Shown: one piece after another, positions 1-5,833 of the stretch | Position numbering within the stretch: the stretch's first letter is position 1 | Layout: every line of letters starts with the position of its first letter | NCBI GenBank assembly: GCA_028715315.1 | Contig: JAQUSA010000006.1 | Span: 1 to 8,094 of the forward strand | Length of the DNA: 8,094 bases | Direction of reading: 5' to 3' | Source of the DNA: Candidatus Omnitrophota bacterium | Lineage (GTDB): Bacteria; Omnitrophota; Gorgyraeia; Pluralincolimonadales; Pluralincolimonadaceae | Made by a program: the position numbers and the translations under genes | The notes under the pieces: model-generated | Databases searched by the model: none | The model's input: only the letters and a program-made list of their open reading frames with translations | Told to the model about the DNA's origin: nothing

Positions 1-68
1 AGCTCCTCTCCCGTCACGGTTATAATCCCGCCGGATACCGACCCCTTGGGGACGAAGAACCTGCTCAT
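1..68 (-). CDS. rsmE: RsmE, 16S rRNA (uracil1498-N3)-methyltransferase, N-terminal fragment
   Basis: Only the first 22 codons are inside the window; the gene runs off the left edge. The start reads MSRFFVPKGSVSGGIITVTG, which fits the N-terminal PUA-like domain of RsmE proteins (family pattern: RFF(V/I)P, then a short beta hairpin and TGEE/TGED before the HH motif). RsmE uses S-adenosylmethionine to methylate U1498 of 16S rRNA in the assembled 30S subunit. The ATG overlaps the TGA stop of the MEMO-AMMECR1 gene by the sequence ATGA, which suggests translational coupling to it. The catalytic SPOUT domain is not visible, so the identification rests on the short N-terminus alone. Confidence 0.75.
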   Translation of the reverse strand, partial: MSRFFVPKGSVSGGIITVTGEE

Positions 69-1519
69 TCCGAAAATACCTGCGCGGTAAATACATACAG
101 CTCGGTCTTCTTGTCCTTCCATGCGTCCGCAGGCAGGCCGGCCTTATGTTCACATAGGTTCGATAGGAACTCTTCCCTGCTCCAGCCGGTCTCCGTGGCG
201 ACCTGCGGAAGGAATACGCCGCTGCGGTATCCGCTTTTCACTATTACCCCGTGCTCTCCCATACGGATCTCCTCCGCGCTTCCGACGCGCCTGGGTTCGG
301 ACAACACCGATATTTCTATCTTTATATCCTTCAGTTCCCCTGGGCTCACAGGCGGAAACCTTGGGTCGGCGGTAGAGGACTCGATGGCCATATCCCTGAC
401 CGTAAGGTAAAGCGGCTGCCGGCCGATTATATTCCCTATGCATCCCCTCAACTCTCCGTCCTTATGTATGGTGACAAAAGCGCCTTCCTCTTTTGCCAAG
501 GCGGGATCATCCGTCTTTAACTCCGGCGCCTTGCCGCCCTTTACGCAGGATTCTATTGTTTTACGTGCGATACCCAGTAATTCCTTCTTTTGCGCAGAAG
601 TCAGCATCTTGGCCTCCTCAGCTTTATAGATGACGATGCTCCCGTATCCGACGACCCTGCTCTTGTCCCCGGCAGTATCCCCGGAATTCGCGTATTTGAG
701 GACGCAGATCTTTTCGGCGCCCAATTCCCTTCCGGCCATCATCGCCACTATGACCGGCGCCGAGCCGCAGAGCTCGCATTCCCTCTCTCCGATCTTCCCG
801 GCAAACCTTCTCGGGTCATAATTCATGATCTCGGATATAGTCGCCTGGTCCTTAACGACGGCGTCCTCATACTTATAATAATGCGAGAGGTCCGTGCTGG
901 CCACGATAAGCACGCTTTTGCCGGATGCCTTTATGACCTTTACAAGGCCCCTGGTGAGGCCGATGCAGGTGTTATAATCCGGCCTGCCTATGATCACCGG
1001 CACTAGCTTGAAATCCTTGAGTGACCTTTGAAGGAACGGTATCTGCACCTCGAGGGAATGTTCATCGTCAAAGGCCTGCGGTTTCGACACGACCGTGACC
1101 TTCTCCGCCCTCATAAGCTTCTTCACGAAATCCACGTCTATCGGCACCGTGCCCAACGGGGTCTCATAGCCGTCCTTTTCGAGGACCGTCGCTCCGTCGA
1201 ATATGAGCCTGTGGCTCGGGGCTATAATCACCACCGTGTCGTATTTCCGTCCCGAGACCGCCTTATATCCGTATGCGGCTACCGGGCCCGAATATTCATA
1301 TCCGGCGTGTGGGGAGATCAGCGCCACTATCTCGCCGTCTATTTGCCGGGGTCTTGCGTCTTCGAGGTATTTGTCGACTTGCCGGGCGAGGATAACCGCT
1401 TCGGCGGGATAGAACGAACCAGCGACTACGGGCTTCTGGACGCTCTCCGCGGACACGTTGGCGGCGAAAAGCACAAGCGCGATGCAGATTGCCGGATACC
1501 GGCTTAACGGCTTGGACAA
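65..1519 (-). CDS. Secreted MEMO1-AMMECR1 fusion protein (AmmeMemoRadiSam system proteins B and A)
   Basis: This 484-residue protein joins two families. Residues about 27-300 are a MEMO1 domain, a fold related to class III extradiol dioxygenases. Its expected metal-site residues are visible: H71 in SPHAGY, H103 in APSHR, D210 and H213 in STDLSHY, and C251 in CGSAP, matching the human MEMO1 set H49, H81, D189, H192, C244. Residues about 306-482 are an AMMECR1 domain with its signature LRGCIG (358-363 region). Residues 1-25 look like a Sec signal peptide (basic start, hydrophobic IALVLFAA, then VSA), which implies export to the periplasm or the membrane face. The start is a TTG at 1519; no ATG or GTG before it is in frame, and later starts would destroy the signal peptide. 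An AAAAGGA tract lies about 11 nt upstream, so the ribosome site is mediocre. The gene begins 24 nt after tRNA-Ala and its stop overlaps rsmE. The two families co-occur with a radical SAM partner in many bacteria; no such partner is in this window. The biochemical activity is unknown. Confidence 0.9.
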   Translation of the reverse strand: MSKPLSRYPAICIALVLFAANVSAESVQKPVVAGSFYPAEAVILARQVDKYLEDARPRQIDGEIVALISPHAGYEYSGPVAAYGYKAVSGRKYDTVVIIAPSHRLIFDGATVLEKDGYETPLGTVPIDVDFVKKLMRAEKVTVVSKPQAFDDEHSLEVQIPFLQRSLKDFKLVPVIIGRPDYNTCIGLTRGLVKVIKASGKSVLIVASTDLSHYYKYEDAVVKDQATISEIMNYDPRRFAGKIGERECELCGSAPVIVAMMAGRELGAEKICVLKYANSGDTAGDKSRVVGYGSIVIYKAEEAKMLTSAQKKELLGIARKTIESCVKGGKAPELKTDDPALAKEEGAFVTIHKDGELRGCIGNIIGRQPLYLTVRDMAIESSTADPRFPPVSPGELKDIKIEISVLSEPRRVGSAEEIRMGEHGVIVKSGYRSGVFLPQVATETGWSREEFLSNLCEHKAGLPADAWKDKKTELYVFTAQVFSE

Positions 1520-1543
1520 GTGGGGAGGCTTCCTTTTATGAAA

Positions 1544-1619
1544 TGGTGGAGCTGGGGGGGATCGAACCCCCGACCTCTTGAGTGCGATTCAAGCGCTCTC
1601 CCAGCTGAGCTACAGCCCC
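1544..1619 (-). tRNA. tRNA-Ala, anticodon CGC
   Basis: A complete 76-nt cloverleaf can be drawn. The acceptor stem pairs GGGGCTG with CAGCTCC, and includes G3:U70, the alanine identity pair. The D arm is GCTC/GAGC around an 8-nt loop. The anticodon stem CTTGA/TCAAG holds the loop ATCGCAC, so the anticodon is CGC (positions 1584-1586), reading GCG. The T arm is GGGGG/CCCCC around TTCGATC. The 3' CCA is encoded (1544-1546). The first three nucleotides also form the end of a perfect 16-bp inverted repeat with the leader. The MEMO-AMMECR1 gene starts 24 nt downstream, too close for an obvious independent promoter and terminator. Confidence 0.97.
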
Positions 1620-1712
1620 ACATTATCGGTCATTCTATTTATGGTATGGTTGACCGATAATGTGGGACGGTCCATTATTTTTTACACTGCGGGACCAGCC
1701 CCTTGCTATCGG
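1613..1712 (-). repeat. Direct repeat of the tRNA 5' junction (copies at 1613-1629 and 1696-1712)
   Basis: On the minus strand the 17-mer CCGATAATGTGGGGCTG, which spans the leader/tRNA junction, recurs upstream as CCGATAGCAAGGGGCTG. CCGATA and GGGGCTG are identical in both, at the same 4-nt spacing; only the middle four bases differ. The offset is 83 nt. The upstream copy is thus a look-alike of the last leader bases plus the first seven tRNA bases. It could reflect duplication on insertion of an element, or two segments selected to compete for the same pairing partner. Confidence 0.75.
1617..1666 (-). repeat. Perfect 16-bp inverted repeat running into the tRNA 5' end
   Basis: The arms 1617-1632 and 1651-1666 (CCCACATTATCGGTCA and its exact complement) are separated by 18 nt. 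All 16 positions pair. In the minus-strand transcript the 3' arm includes tRNA nucleotides G1-G3, so this hairpin and the mature acceptor stem are mutually exclusive, and the RNase P cleavage point (between 1620 and 1619) lies inside the helix. No U tract follows, so it is not a simple terminator. The arm 1651-1666 is also used by a second, overlapping hairpin (1645-1720). Confidence 0.9.
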
Positions 1713-1720
1713 CAACCATA
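1645..1720. repeat. Imperfect foldback element (about 29-nt arms) in the tRNA leader
   Basis: The outer arms TATGGTTGACCGATA (1645-1659) and TATCGGCAACCATA (1707-1720) are complementary apart from one bulged A (1653). After a 4-nt poorly matched stretch, GGG (1664-1666) pairs with CCC (1700-1702), and GGTCC (1669-1673) pairs with GGACC (1692-1696), leaving a loop of about 18 nt that contains a T-rich run. The shape resembles REP-like or foldback elements left by Y1-type transposition, but no transposase is in the window. It could equally be a functional leader RNA structure. Confidence 0.65.
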
Positions 1721-1735
1721 TTAAACAAAGAATGA

Positions 1736-1764
1736 ATTATATCAGACTTTCATCAAACTGTATA
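1736..1764 (-). promoter_or_regulatory. Sigma70-like promoter for tRNA-Ala (and probably the MEMO-AMMECR1 and rsmE genes)
   Basis: On the minus strand, TATACA (1764-1759, 4 of 6 to TTGACA) is followed after exactly 17 nt by a perfect TATAAT (1741-1736). The -10 is preceded by TG one base away (TGATATAAT), an extended -10. A start around 1729 would give a leader of about 110 nt that holds the repeat structures and ends at the tRNA. The promoter begins within about 10 nt of the stop of the thioredoxin/PDZ gene, and no convincing rho-independent terminator separates the two, so read-through from the upstream operon is also possible. Confidence 0.7.
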
Positions 1765-1771
1765 TGTTCTT

Positions 1772-3073
1772 CTACGGCCTCTCGACAACGAACAGGGTAT
1801 AACGGTGGCTGCCTATGAGCCTGGTAGCTTCCGCCGCCGTAAGGCCGCCCACCGCCTCGCCGTTTATGACGACGATCTTATCCCCGGCCCTTAAACCTGC
1901 CTCCTGCGCGGGATATACCGGCTTGCACGAATTACAATCCCTCGCGTAGAATCCGTTGACTACCATATAGTCATCCACCGAAAAACCGAAATCCTTATAG
2001 TCGTATTTTCTCTTGATCGATTCCCTGTTCATGACGTTGAAGGCGAAGTTGATCCGTTTAACCGCCGGCGGCGCGGGCTGTTCCTCCGCGGGGGCCGGTT
2101 CAGGCTCAACATTTTCCGCGGCTTCCTGCCGGCGTTCCGTTTCAAGCTTCGCCTGCTCTGCCGCCTCGGATTTCTTTTTCCTGGCGGATTCCAGGGATAC
2201 CTTTGCGGGTTTATATCCCGGGCTTATCCATAATGCTTTATTATACTCTTCGATAGCCGCGCCATAATTCTTGCTTTCATAATATTTGTCGCCTATAGCG
2301 ACACAGGCCTCCTCCGGAAGCAGCTTCTTGACTTCCTTCACATCGGCCTTTTTTATGGACGCCTTCCCGAGAGGGAGCTTTATGTTATAGTAATCGCCGT
2401 TCTCGCTTTCAATGTTTCCCTGTATCTTCCTGCCGCTGTTAAGCACGAGGACGTCGCAATAGACCGTCCCTATAGCGGGCGCAGCCGGGGCCTCGGCGGG
2501 AGCGGCATCAGGGGCCTCGGGAGCAGTCGCCGGTTTGTCCGGCGAATCGGTTGTCTTCTTGATCCCTCCCCACCAATCGTTCACCTTCGATTTCCAGCCC
2601 GGGTCCTTCTTTGCCGCCGGTTTCCTTGATATCTGCTCTTCGGCTTTATCCTCAACCGCCGGACGCTTCGCGATGACGCTGTTCATCTTTGATGCCATCC
2701 CGGCCGCGTTCACATATCCGACTATCCCGTCCACCTTTTTCCCTTCCGCGTCCAGGAATAATATCGTCGGATATCCGGAGACGCCGTATTTGGAGACGAG
2801 GTCGGAGTATTTATCGCCGTTGACCTTCACGCACACGAACTTCTTCGCGAGGTTGGCCACCTCGGGATCGGCATAGGTATCCCTGTCAAGCTTTTTGCAC
2901 CATCCGCACCAGTCGGTGTAAAAATCCACCATGACCGGTTTGTTCTTCGCTTTAGCTTCCTTCAGCCCGCTGTTCAGGTTACCTGCCCACGTTATCGCAG
3001 CATACGAATAGGACGCCAACAGCGAAATGGCCAGGAATGACGCGATGAACGCAAAGATGCGAAGTCTCTTCAT
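1772..3073 (-). CDS. Secreted thioredoxin-fold / TPR / PDZ mosaic protein
   Basis: This 433-residue protein starts with a signal peptide (residues 1-25, hydrophobic IFAFIASFLAISLLA, likely cut after YSYA). Residues about 30-135 are a thioredoxin fold of the DUF255/DsbD-C type: active site WCGWC (C56, C59) and the cis-proline in GYPT (P102). A Pro/Ala-rich linker follows (about 150-201). Residues about 204-251 look like a small all-beta unit (DVLVLNSGRKIQGNI), of a kind found in envelope proteins. A short TPR-like hairpin lies at about 253-298, then a charged coiled stretch and a second Pro-rich linker, and a C-terminal PDZ domain (about 358-433, AGLRAGDKIVVINGEAV). The PDZ segment carries an extra CxxC (C380, C383). 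The likely role is periplasmic thiol reduction or disulfide handling; substrates are unknown. The start ATG has a GGGAG 7 nt upstream and overlaps the previous stop as ATGA. It is the last gene of the long operon. Confidence 0.85.
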   Translation of the reverse strand: MKRLRIFAFIASFLAISLLASYSYAAITWAGNLNSGLKEAKAKNKPVMVDFYTDWCGWCKKLDRDTYADPEVANLAKKFVCVKVNGDKYSDLVSKYGVSGYPTILFLDAEGKKVDGIVGYVNAAGMASKMNSVIAKRPAVEDKAEEQISRKPAAKKDPGWKSKVNDWWGGIKKTTDSPDKPATAPEAPDAAPAEAPAAPAIGTVYCDVLVLNSGRKIQGNIESENGDYYNIKLPLGKASIKKADVKEVKKLLPEEACVAIGDKYYESKNYGAAIEEYNKALWISPGYKPAKVSLESARKKKSEAAEQAKLETERRQEAAENVEPEPAPAEEQPAPPAVKRINFAFNVMNRESIKRKYDYKDFGFSVDDYMVVNGFYARDCNSCKPVYPAQEAGLRAGDKIVVINGEAVGGLTAAEATRLIGSHRYTLFVVERP

Positions 3074-3549
3074 TGCTTTTCTCCCTCATATCCTTCCTTG
3101 GTTAGCTCTCCGCCGGGGCCTATCTCAACAGCCTCGTCGATCTTTACCTTAAAAATGACTATCTTGTTCGGGAACGCCGCCTCAAAACTGTTATGCCGCT
3201 CGCCCTTCTTCACCCCTTCGACTATGCGCCTTGTCGAAAGGCTGATCTCCTTTTCAAGAAACTCCCTGGAGGCCCTATCGTACTCTTCGCCATGCGAGAG
3301 CACCTGGACGGCGCCGTTCACCTGGTATCCCGTGAGGTTCCTCTCGTCGATTATCGATATAGATGCTACCGGGTTATCGGTGAGGTTCCGCAAGGTCCTC
3401 CCGATAACATAGTCTACGAGATATATATGCCCGCTATCAGCCTTCAGGAAGAACTTCGGTGCTACGTTCGGCCTTCCGGCCCTGTCGCAGGTCGCCATCG
3501 CGACAAAACCCATCTCTCTTATGAGCTCATTTATCTTTTTTGCTATCAT
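3070..3549 (-). CDS. Pyridoxamine 5'-phosphate oxidase-family (FMN-binding split barrel) protein
   Basis: This 159-residue protein has the layout of a PNPOx-like split barrel: an N-terminal helix, then GFVAMATCDRAGRPNVAPKF (residues 14-33; family pattern "vatLATvd.dGrPhvsP"), the strand HIYLVD, GRTLRNLTDNPVASIS (50-65) and a barrel strand with GYQVNGAVQVL (74-84). Such proteins bind FMN or, in some branches, F420 or heme; the substrate cannot be told here, and most short members are not true PdxH. No signal peptide is seen, so it is likely cytoplasmic. The ATG start has AAGG 9 nt upstream and lies within the last 23 nt of the TPR gene. The stop overlaps the start of the thioredoxin/PDZ gene (ATGA). 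Confidence 0.85.
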   Translation of the reverse strand: MIAKKINELIREMGFVAMATCDRAGRPNVAPKFFLKADSGHIYLVDYVIGRTLRNLTDNPVASISIIDERNLTGYQVNGAVQVLSHGEEYDRASREFLEKEISLSTRRIVEGVKKGERHNSFEAAFPNKIVIFKVKIDEAVEIGPGGELTKEGYEGEKQ

Positions 3550-4351
3550 CTTCGAGCGCCTTGATGCTCTCCTGCGCGTCCTTGGTTATTTCCTTAGACT
3601 CGGAATTATCATACTCAACGGCCTTCTTATATGCTTCTATGGCATCCTGGTTCATCTTGAGCTCTTCGCAAACCAGCCCTTTGTTTATGTAAGCTTTAGC
3701 GAAATCCGGCTTCAGCTCAATCACCTTGTTCAGGTCCGGCAGCGCCTTGTCATACTGCCCCTTATAGATGAAGGCCATACCCCTGTTAAAATAGAGGACC
3801 GGCGAGCCGGGGTCGGCACCTATCGCCGTATTAAAATCCACGATGGCTTTATTGAATTGCCCCCTGTACTCATAAAGTACGCCCCTGTTCTGGTATGCCT
3901 CCGTAAATTTCGGGTCAACTGATATCGCCTCCGAATAATTCGATATGGCCTTATCCAGGTTCCCCTGGGACATATAGGCGATGCCCTTGCTTACAAACGC
4001 ATACGCATAATTCGGGTTTTGCTTTATCGCCTTATTATAGGATGCGATCGCTTCGTCCCATTTTTTCTGAGTAGCAAGCTGTTTTCCCTGGAAGACCAGC
4101 AGCGCCGTCTCTTTCTTTATCCGGCCCTTCTCCACCTCGTCTATTGCCCGCAATTCCAGCTTCGCGTACTGGTATACCGAATAATCCGCCAGCGACTTCT
4201 CGAACTCCGCCCTCGCTTCGGCCAGGTTGCCCTGCGAAGCAAGTTCGACTCCCTTAAAATACGCATCTCCCGGTTTTTCTGCGGCCGCGCAAAACGGTCC
4301 CGCAGATACCGCGACGGCGGCAAGCAACGATACGATCCATTTCCCTTTCAT
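3527..4351 (-). CDS. Secreted tetratricopeptide-repeat protein
   Basis: This protein has 274 residues from the chosen start. Residues 1-24 form a signal peptide (MKGKW, hydrophobic IVSLLAAVAVSAG, AAA before EKPG). C21 does not sit in a proper lipobox, so a soluble periplasmic protein is more likely than a lipoprotein. About six TPR units follow: one at 28-56, then five tandem 34-residue units across roughly 83-250, each with the pattern A(Y/F)..(K/R)G.......G....A (for example FVSKGIAYMSQGNLDKAIS). The C-terminus is highly charged. A longer reading frame begins at 4399, but the ATG at 4351 is preferred: it is followed directly by the signal peptide, has a CGGAG about 9 nt upstream, and forms an ATGA overlap with the HD-GYP stop. 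TPRs act as protein-binding scaffolds; the partner is unknown, with envelope proteins of this operon as candidates. Confidence 0.88.
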   Translation of the reverse strand: MKGKWIVSLLAAVAVSAGPFCAAAEKPGDAYFKGVELASQGNLAEARAEFEKSLADYSVYQYAKLELRAIDEVEKGRIKKETALLVFQGKQLATQKKWDEAIASYNKAIKQNPNYAYAFVSKGIAYMSQGNLDKAISNYSEAISVDPKFTEAYQNRGVLYEYRGQFNKAIVDFNTAIGADPGSPVLYFNRGMAFIYKGQYDKALPDLNKVIELKPDFAKAYINKGLVCEELKMNQDAIEAYKKAVEYDNSESKEITKDAQESIKALEDDSKKDK

Positions 4352-5052
4352 GGCATCTGCTCCGTTATGAATAGTCCTATCTGGCGTTTTGATTTCCATA
4401 TCTTCCTTATCGTCTTCTTCCTCTTCATGAACGACTTGACCACATCCGGGTCGAAATGGGTCCCGCTTTCTTCCTTTATTATGCTGATGGCTTCGTCAAA
4501 ACCGTACGCCCTCTTATACGGCCTTTTTGACGTAAGCGCGTCGAATACGTCGGCAAGCGCGACTATCCTCCCGAACAAAGGGATGTCATCCCCTTTCAGC
4601 CCCTGGGGATATCCGGTGCCATCCCATCTCTCGTGGTGCGTAAGGCTTATCATCGTGGCTATCTTAAGCAGGTTGAGGTTGCTTCCCTCGAACACCTCCG
4701 CGCCTATCTGCGCGTGTTTCTTTACTATCTCCCTTTCCTCCGGCGTAAGGCCGCCCTTTTTCTTAAGTATCGAATCCGGTATGATGAGCTTTCCTACGTC
4801 GTGGAGCGGGCTTGCGTACCTGAGGTAGTCTACATCCTTTTTCGGAAGGCCCATGCCCCGGGCTATCTCCGTGCAATATTCCGCGACCTTCACGATATGC
4901 GTGCCGGTCGAGCCGTCCTTAAGCTCGGCTATCAGGGCCAGGCGCATTATCATCTCAGAGTACGAGTGCCTTGCCTCGTTATAATCCTTTTTTAGTTCCT
5001 TATACGCCCTGTCGATCTTGGTCCGATATTCGAAGTAGCGGCTCGTTTTCAT
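4348..5052 (-). CDS. Stand-alone HD-GYP domain phosphodiesterase
   Basis: This 234-residue protein is an HD-GYP domain, the class that hydrolyses cyclic di-GMP (or, in some members, cGAMP) using a di- or tri-metal centre. The motifs are intact: E43, H52 (THIVKV), the HD pair H84-D85 in LHDVGK, H113 (KKHAQIGAEV), HHERWDGTGYP (139-149, with G147-Y148-P149) and D168 in ADVFDAL. It is therefore predicted to be catalytically active. There is no receiver, GAF or PAS domain; only about 35 helical residues precede the domain, and a basic tail follows it. Control must come from expression, a partner or a ligand. The start ATG has a strong AAGGTGAGG about 5 nt upstream, located in the end of cutA. No signal peptide or membrane segment is seen, so it is cytoplasmic. 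Confidence 0.92.
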   Translation of the reverse strand: MKTSRYFEYRTKIDRAYKELKKDYNEARHSYSEMIMRLALIAELKDGSTGTHIVKVAEYCTEIARGMGLPKKDVDYLRYASPLHDVGKLIIPDSILKKKGGLTPEEREIVKKHAQIGAEVFEGSNLNLLKIATMISLTHHERWDGTGYPQGLKGDDIPLFGRIVALADVFDALTSKRPYKRAYGFDEAISIIKEESGTHFDPDVVKSFMKRKKTIRKIWKSKRQIGLFITEQMP

Positions 5053-5059
5053 ATGCGCC

Positions 5060-5374
5060 TCACCTTGTGGATTCGCTTATCCACCTCAGATAACTTTTAC
5101 TCCCTGAATTGACGGGTATCGCGATTATCTCCGGGCATTCGTACGAGTGCATGCGTTTGACCGATCCTTCAAGCGCGCAGAAAAGACCCTGCTTCGTCTT
5201 TGCTATTAGCAGGCATTCCCTGGAATCCTCGATCCTTCCCTTCCATCTGTACACGGACCTGACCGGGCGCACGATGCTCACGCAGGCGGCAAGCTTTTCT
5301 TTTACGAGGCCCCGCGCTATCCTAACGGCTTCCCTTTCAGAACCCGTCGTTATGAATACGGCGATATATTTCAA
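5060..5374 (-). CDS. cutA: CutA, divalent cation tolerance protein
   Basis: At 104 residues this matches the normal CutA1 length. Family marks are present: the N-terminal strand IAVFITTGSEREA, KLAACVSI (C31), SVYRWKGRIED with W44, ECLLIAKT, and HSYECPEIIAIPV (76-88, normally HPYEVPEI). CutA forms a very stable ferredoxin-like trimer related to PII proteins and has been linked to copper and other divalent metal tolerance, though its molecular role is unsettled. The start is TTG at 5374, with AAGGA 4 nt upstream that overlaps the TAA stop of the winged-helix gene; no ATG gives a full first strand. It lies 7 nt after that gene and 7 nt before the HD-GYP gene. Confidence 0.95.
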   Translation of the reverse strand: MKYIAVFITTGSEREAVRIARGLVKEKLAACVSIVRPVRSVYRWKGRIEDSRECLLIAKTKQGLFCALEGSVKRMHSYECPEIIAIPVNSGSKSYLRWISESTR

Positions 5375-5381
5375 CCGGTCC

Positions 5382-5579
5382 TTACCTGCGGAGATATATC
5401 TTGTAATCCTTCTCGCCTTCCAGTATCACATGCCCTTCCCTGGCGAGCCATCCGAGGCTCATCAGGATAACGTCCTTCGGCTTATCTACCCCGCCGCATA
5501 ACTGCGCCAGAGTCACTTCGCCGTGTTCATCCAGAAAATGCCATATCTCGCCGGCCGTTATTCCGATCTCTGTTATCAT
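5382..5579 (-). CDS. Small winged helix-turn-helix protein (DUF2582-like)
   Basis: At 65 residues, this resembles DUF2582 (PF10771) winged-helix proteins. GEIWHFLDEHGEVTLAQLCGG gives helix 1 and 2, KPKDVILMSLGWLAREGHVILE gives the recognition helix and first wing strand, and EGEKDYKIYLR the second wing strand. Proteins of this type are presumed to bind DNA or act in protein contact; no target is known. A GGGGG run is about 8 nt upstream of the ATG, which overlaps the stop of the zinc-ribbon gene as ATGA. Coupled translation with a membrane-anchored partner suggests, but does not show, a functional pairing. Confidence 0.82.
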   Translation of the reverse strand: MITEIGITAGEIWHFLDEHGEVTLAQLCGGVDKPKDVILMSLGWLAREGHVILEGEKDYKIYLRR

Positions 5580-5833
5580 CTGCTAACCCCCTTTTGTGGT
5601 AAATTAGACTGTTTCTTATTATAGCTTCCGCACCGCGGGCAGGTGGAGATCTGCGAATTCTTGCTGTCTATATAATATTGAGTGCAGATCGAGCATTGCC
5701 AGACGCTCCTCTCGGACAGTGAACGGTTCGGCAGGCTCTTCGTCCTGTCGAACATTAACCAGTATACGATAAAGCCGACGGCGGTAAAGGTGATGTACAG
5801 GGCTACCGCCCATGAGAGCTCAATCCTTATCAT
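5576..5833 (-). CDS. Small membrane-anchored zinc-ribbon protein, unknown function
   Basis: I do not recognise a named family for this 85-residue protein. Residues about 7-27 form a single membrane segment (WAVALYITFTAVGFIVYWLMF). After a basic, serine-rich linker, two CxxC knuckles (C47/C50 in QCSIC and C65/C68 in TCPRCG) form a likely zinc ribbon. With RTK straight after the membrane helix, the positive-inside rule puts the ribbon on the cytoplasmic side. The gene overlaps TonB on one side and the winged-helix gene on the other, each by ATGA, so its start is well fixed. It could be a small adaptor or regulator in the envelope complex. Confidence 0.8.
   Translation of the reverse strand: MIRIELSWAVALYITFTAVGFIVYWLMFDRTKSLPNRSLSERSVWQCSICTQYYIDSKNSQISTCPRCGSYNKKQSNLPQKGVSR

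Noticed and set aside
590..1006. Plus-strand open frame opposite the MEMO domain
   Set aside because: It is antisense to the conserved metal-site region of MEMO and has no ribosome site or domain of its own.
1544..1619. tRNA as an integration (att) site
   Set aside because: Integrases normally use and duplicate the 3' part of the tRNA. Here the repeat involves the 5' end, and no integrase is present.
1617..1666. Rho-independent terminator for the long operon
   Set aside because: The hairpin is strong but is followed on the minus strand by the tRNA and not by a U tract.
1680..1706. T-box-like stretch on the minus strand (AGGGGCTGGTCCCGC resembles AGGGTGGNACCGCG)
   Set aside because: It needs a 2-nt insertion and a mismatch, no specifier stem or terminator/antiterminator is seen, and the downstream gene is a tRNA and not an aminoacyl-tRNA synthetase or amino-acid gene.
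4352..4399. Longer N-terminal version of the secreted TPR protein
   Set aside because: The 16 extra residues are polar and lie before an obvious signal peptide; the internal ATG has a ribosome site and the ATGA overlap.
4019..4828. Long plus-strand open frame (269 codons) opposite the TPR and HD-GYP genes
   Set aside because: It lies antisense to two genes with clear family motifs, has no recognisable domain, and reads as a low-complexity shadow of their codon pattern.
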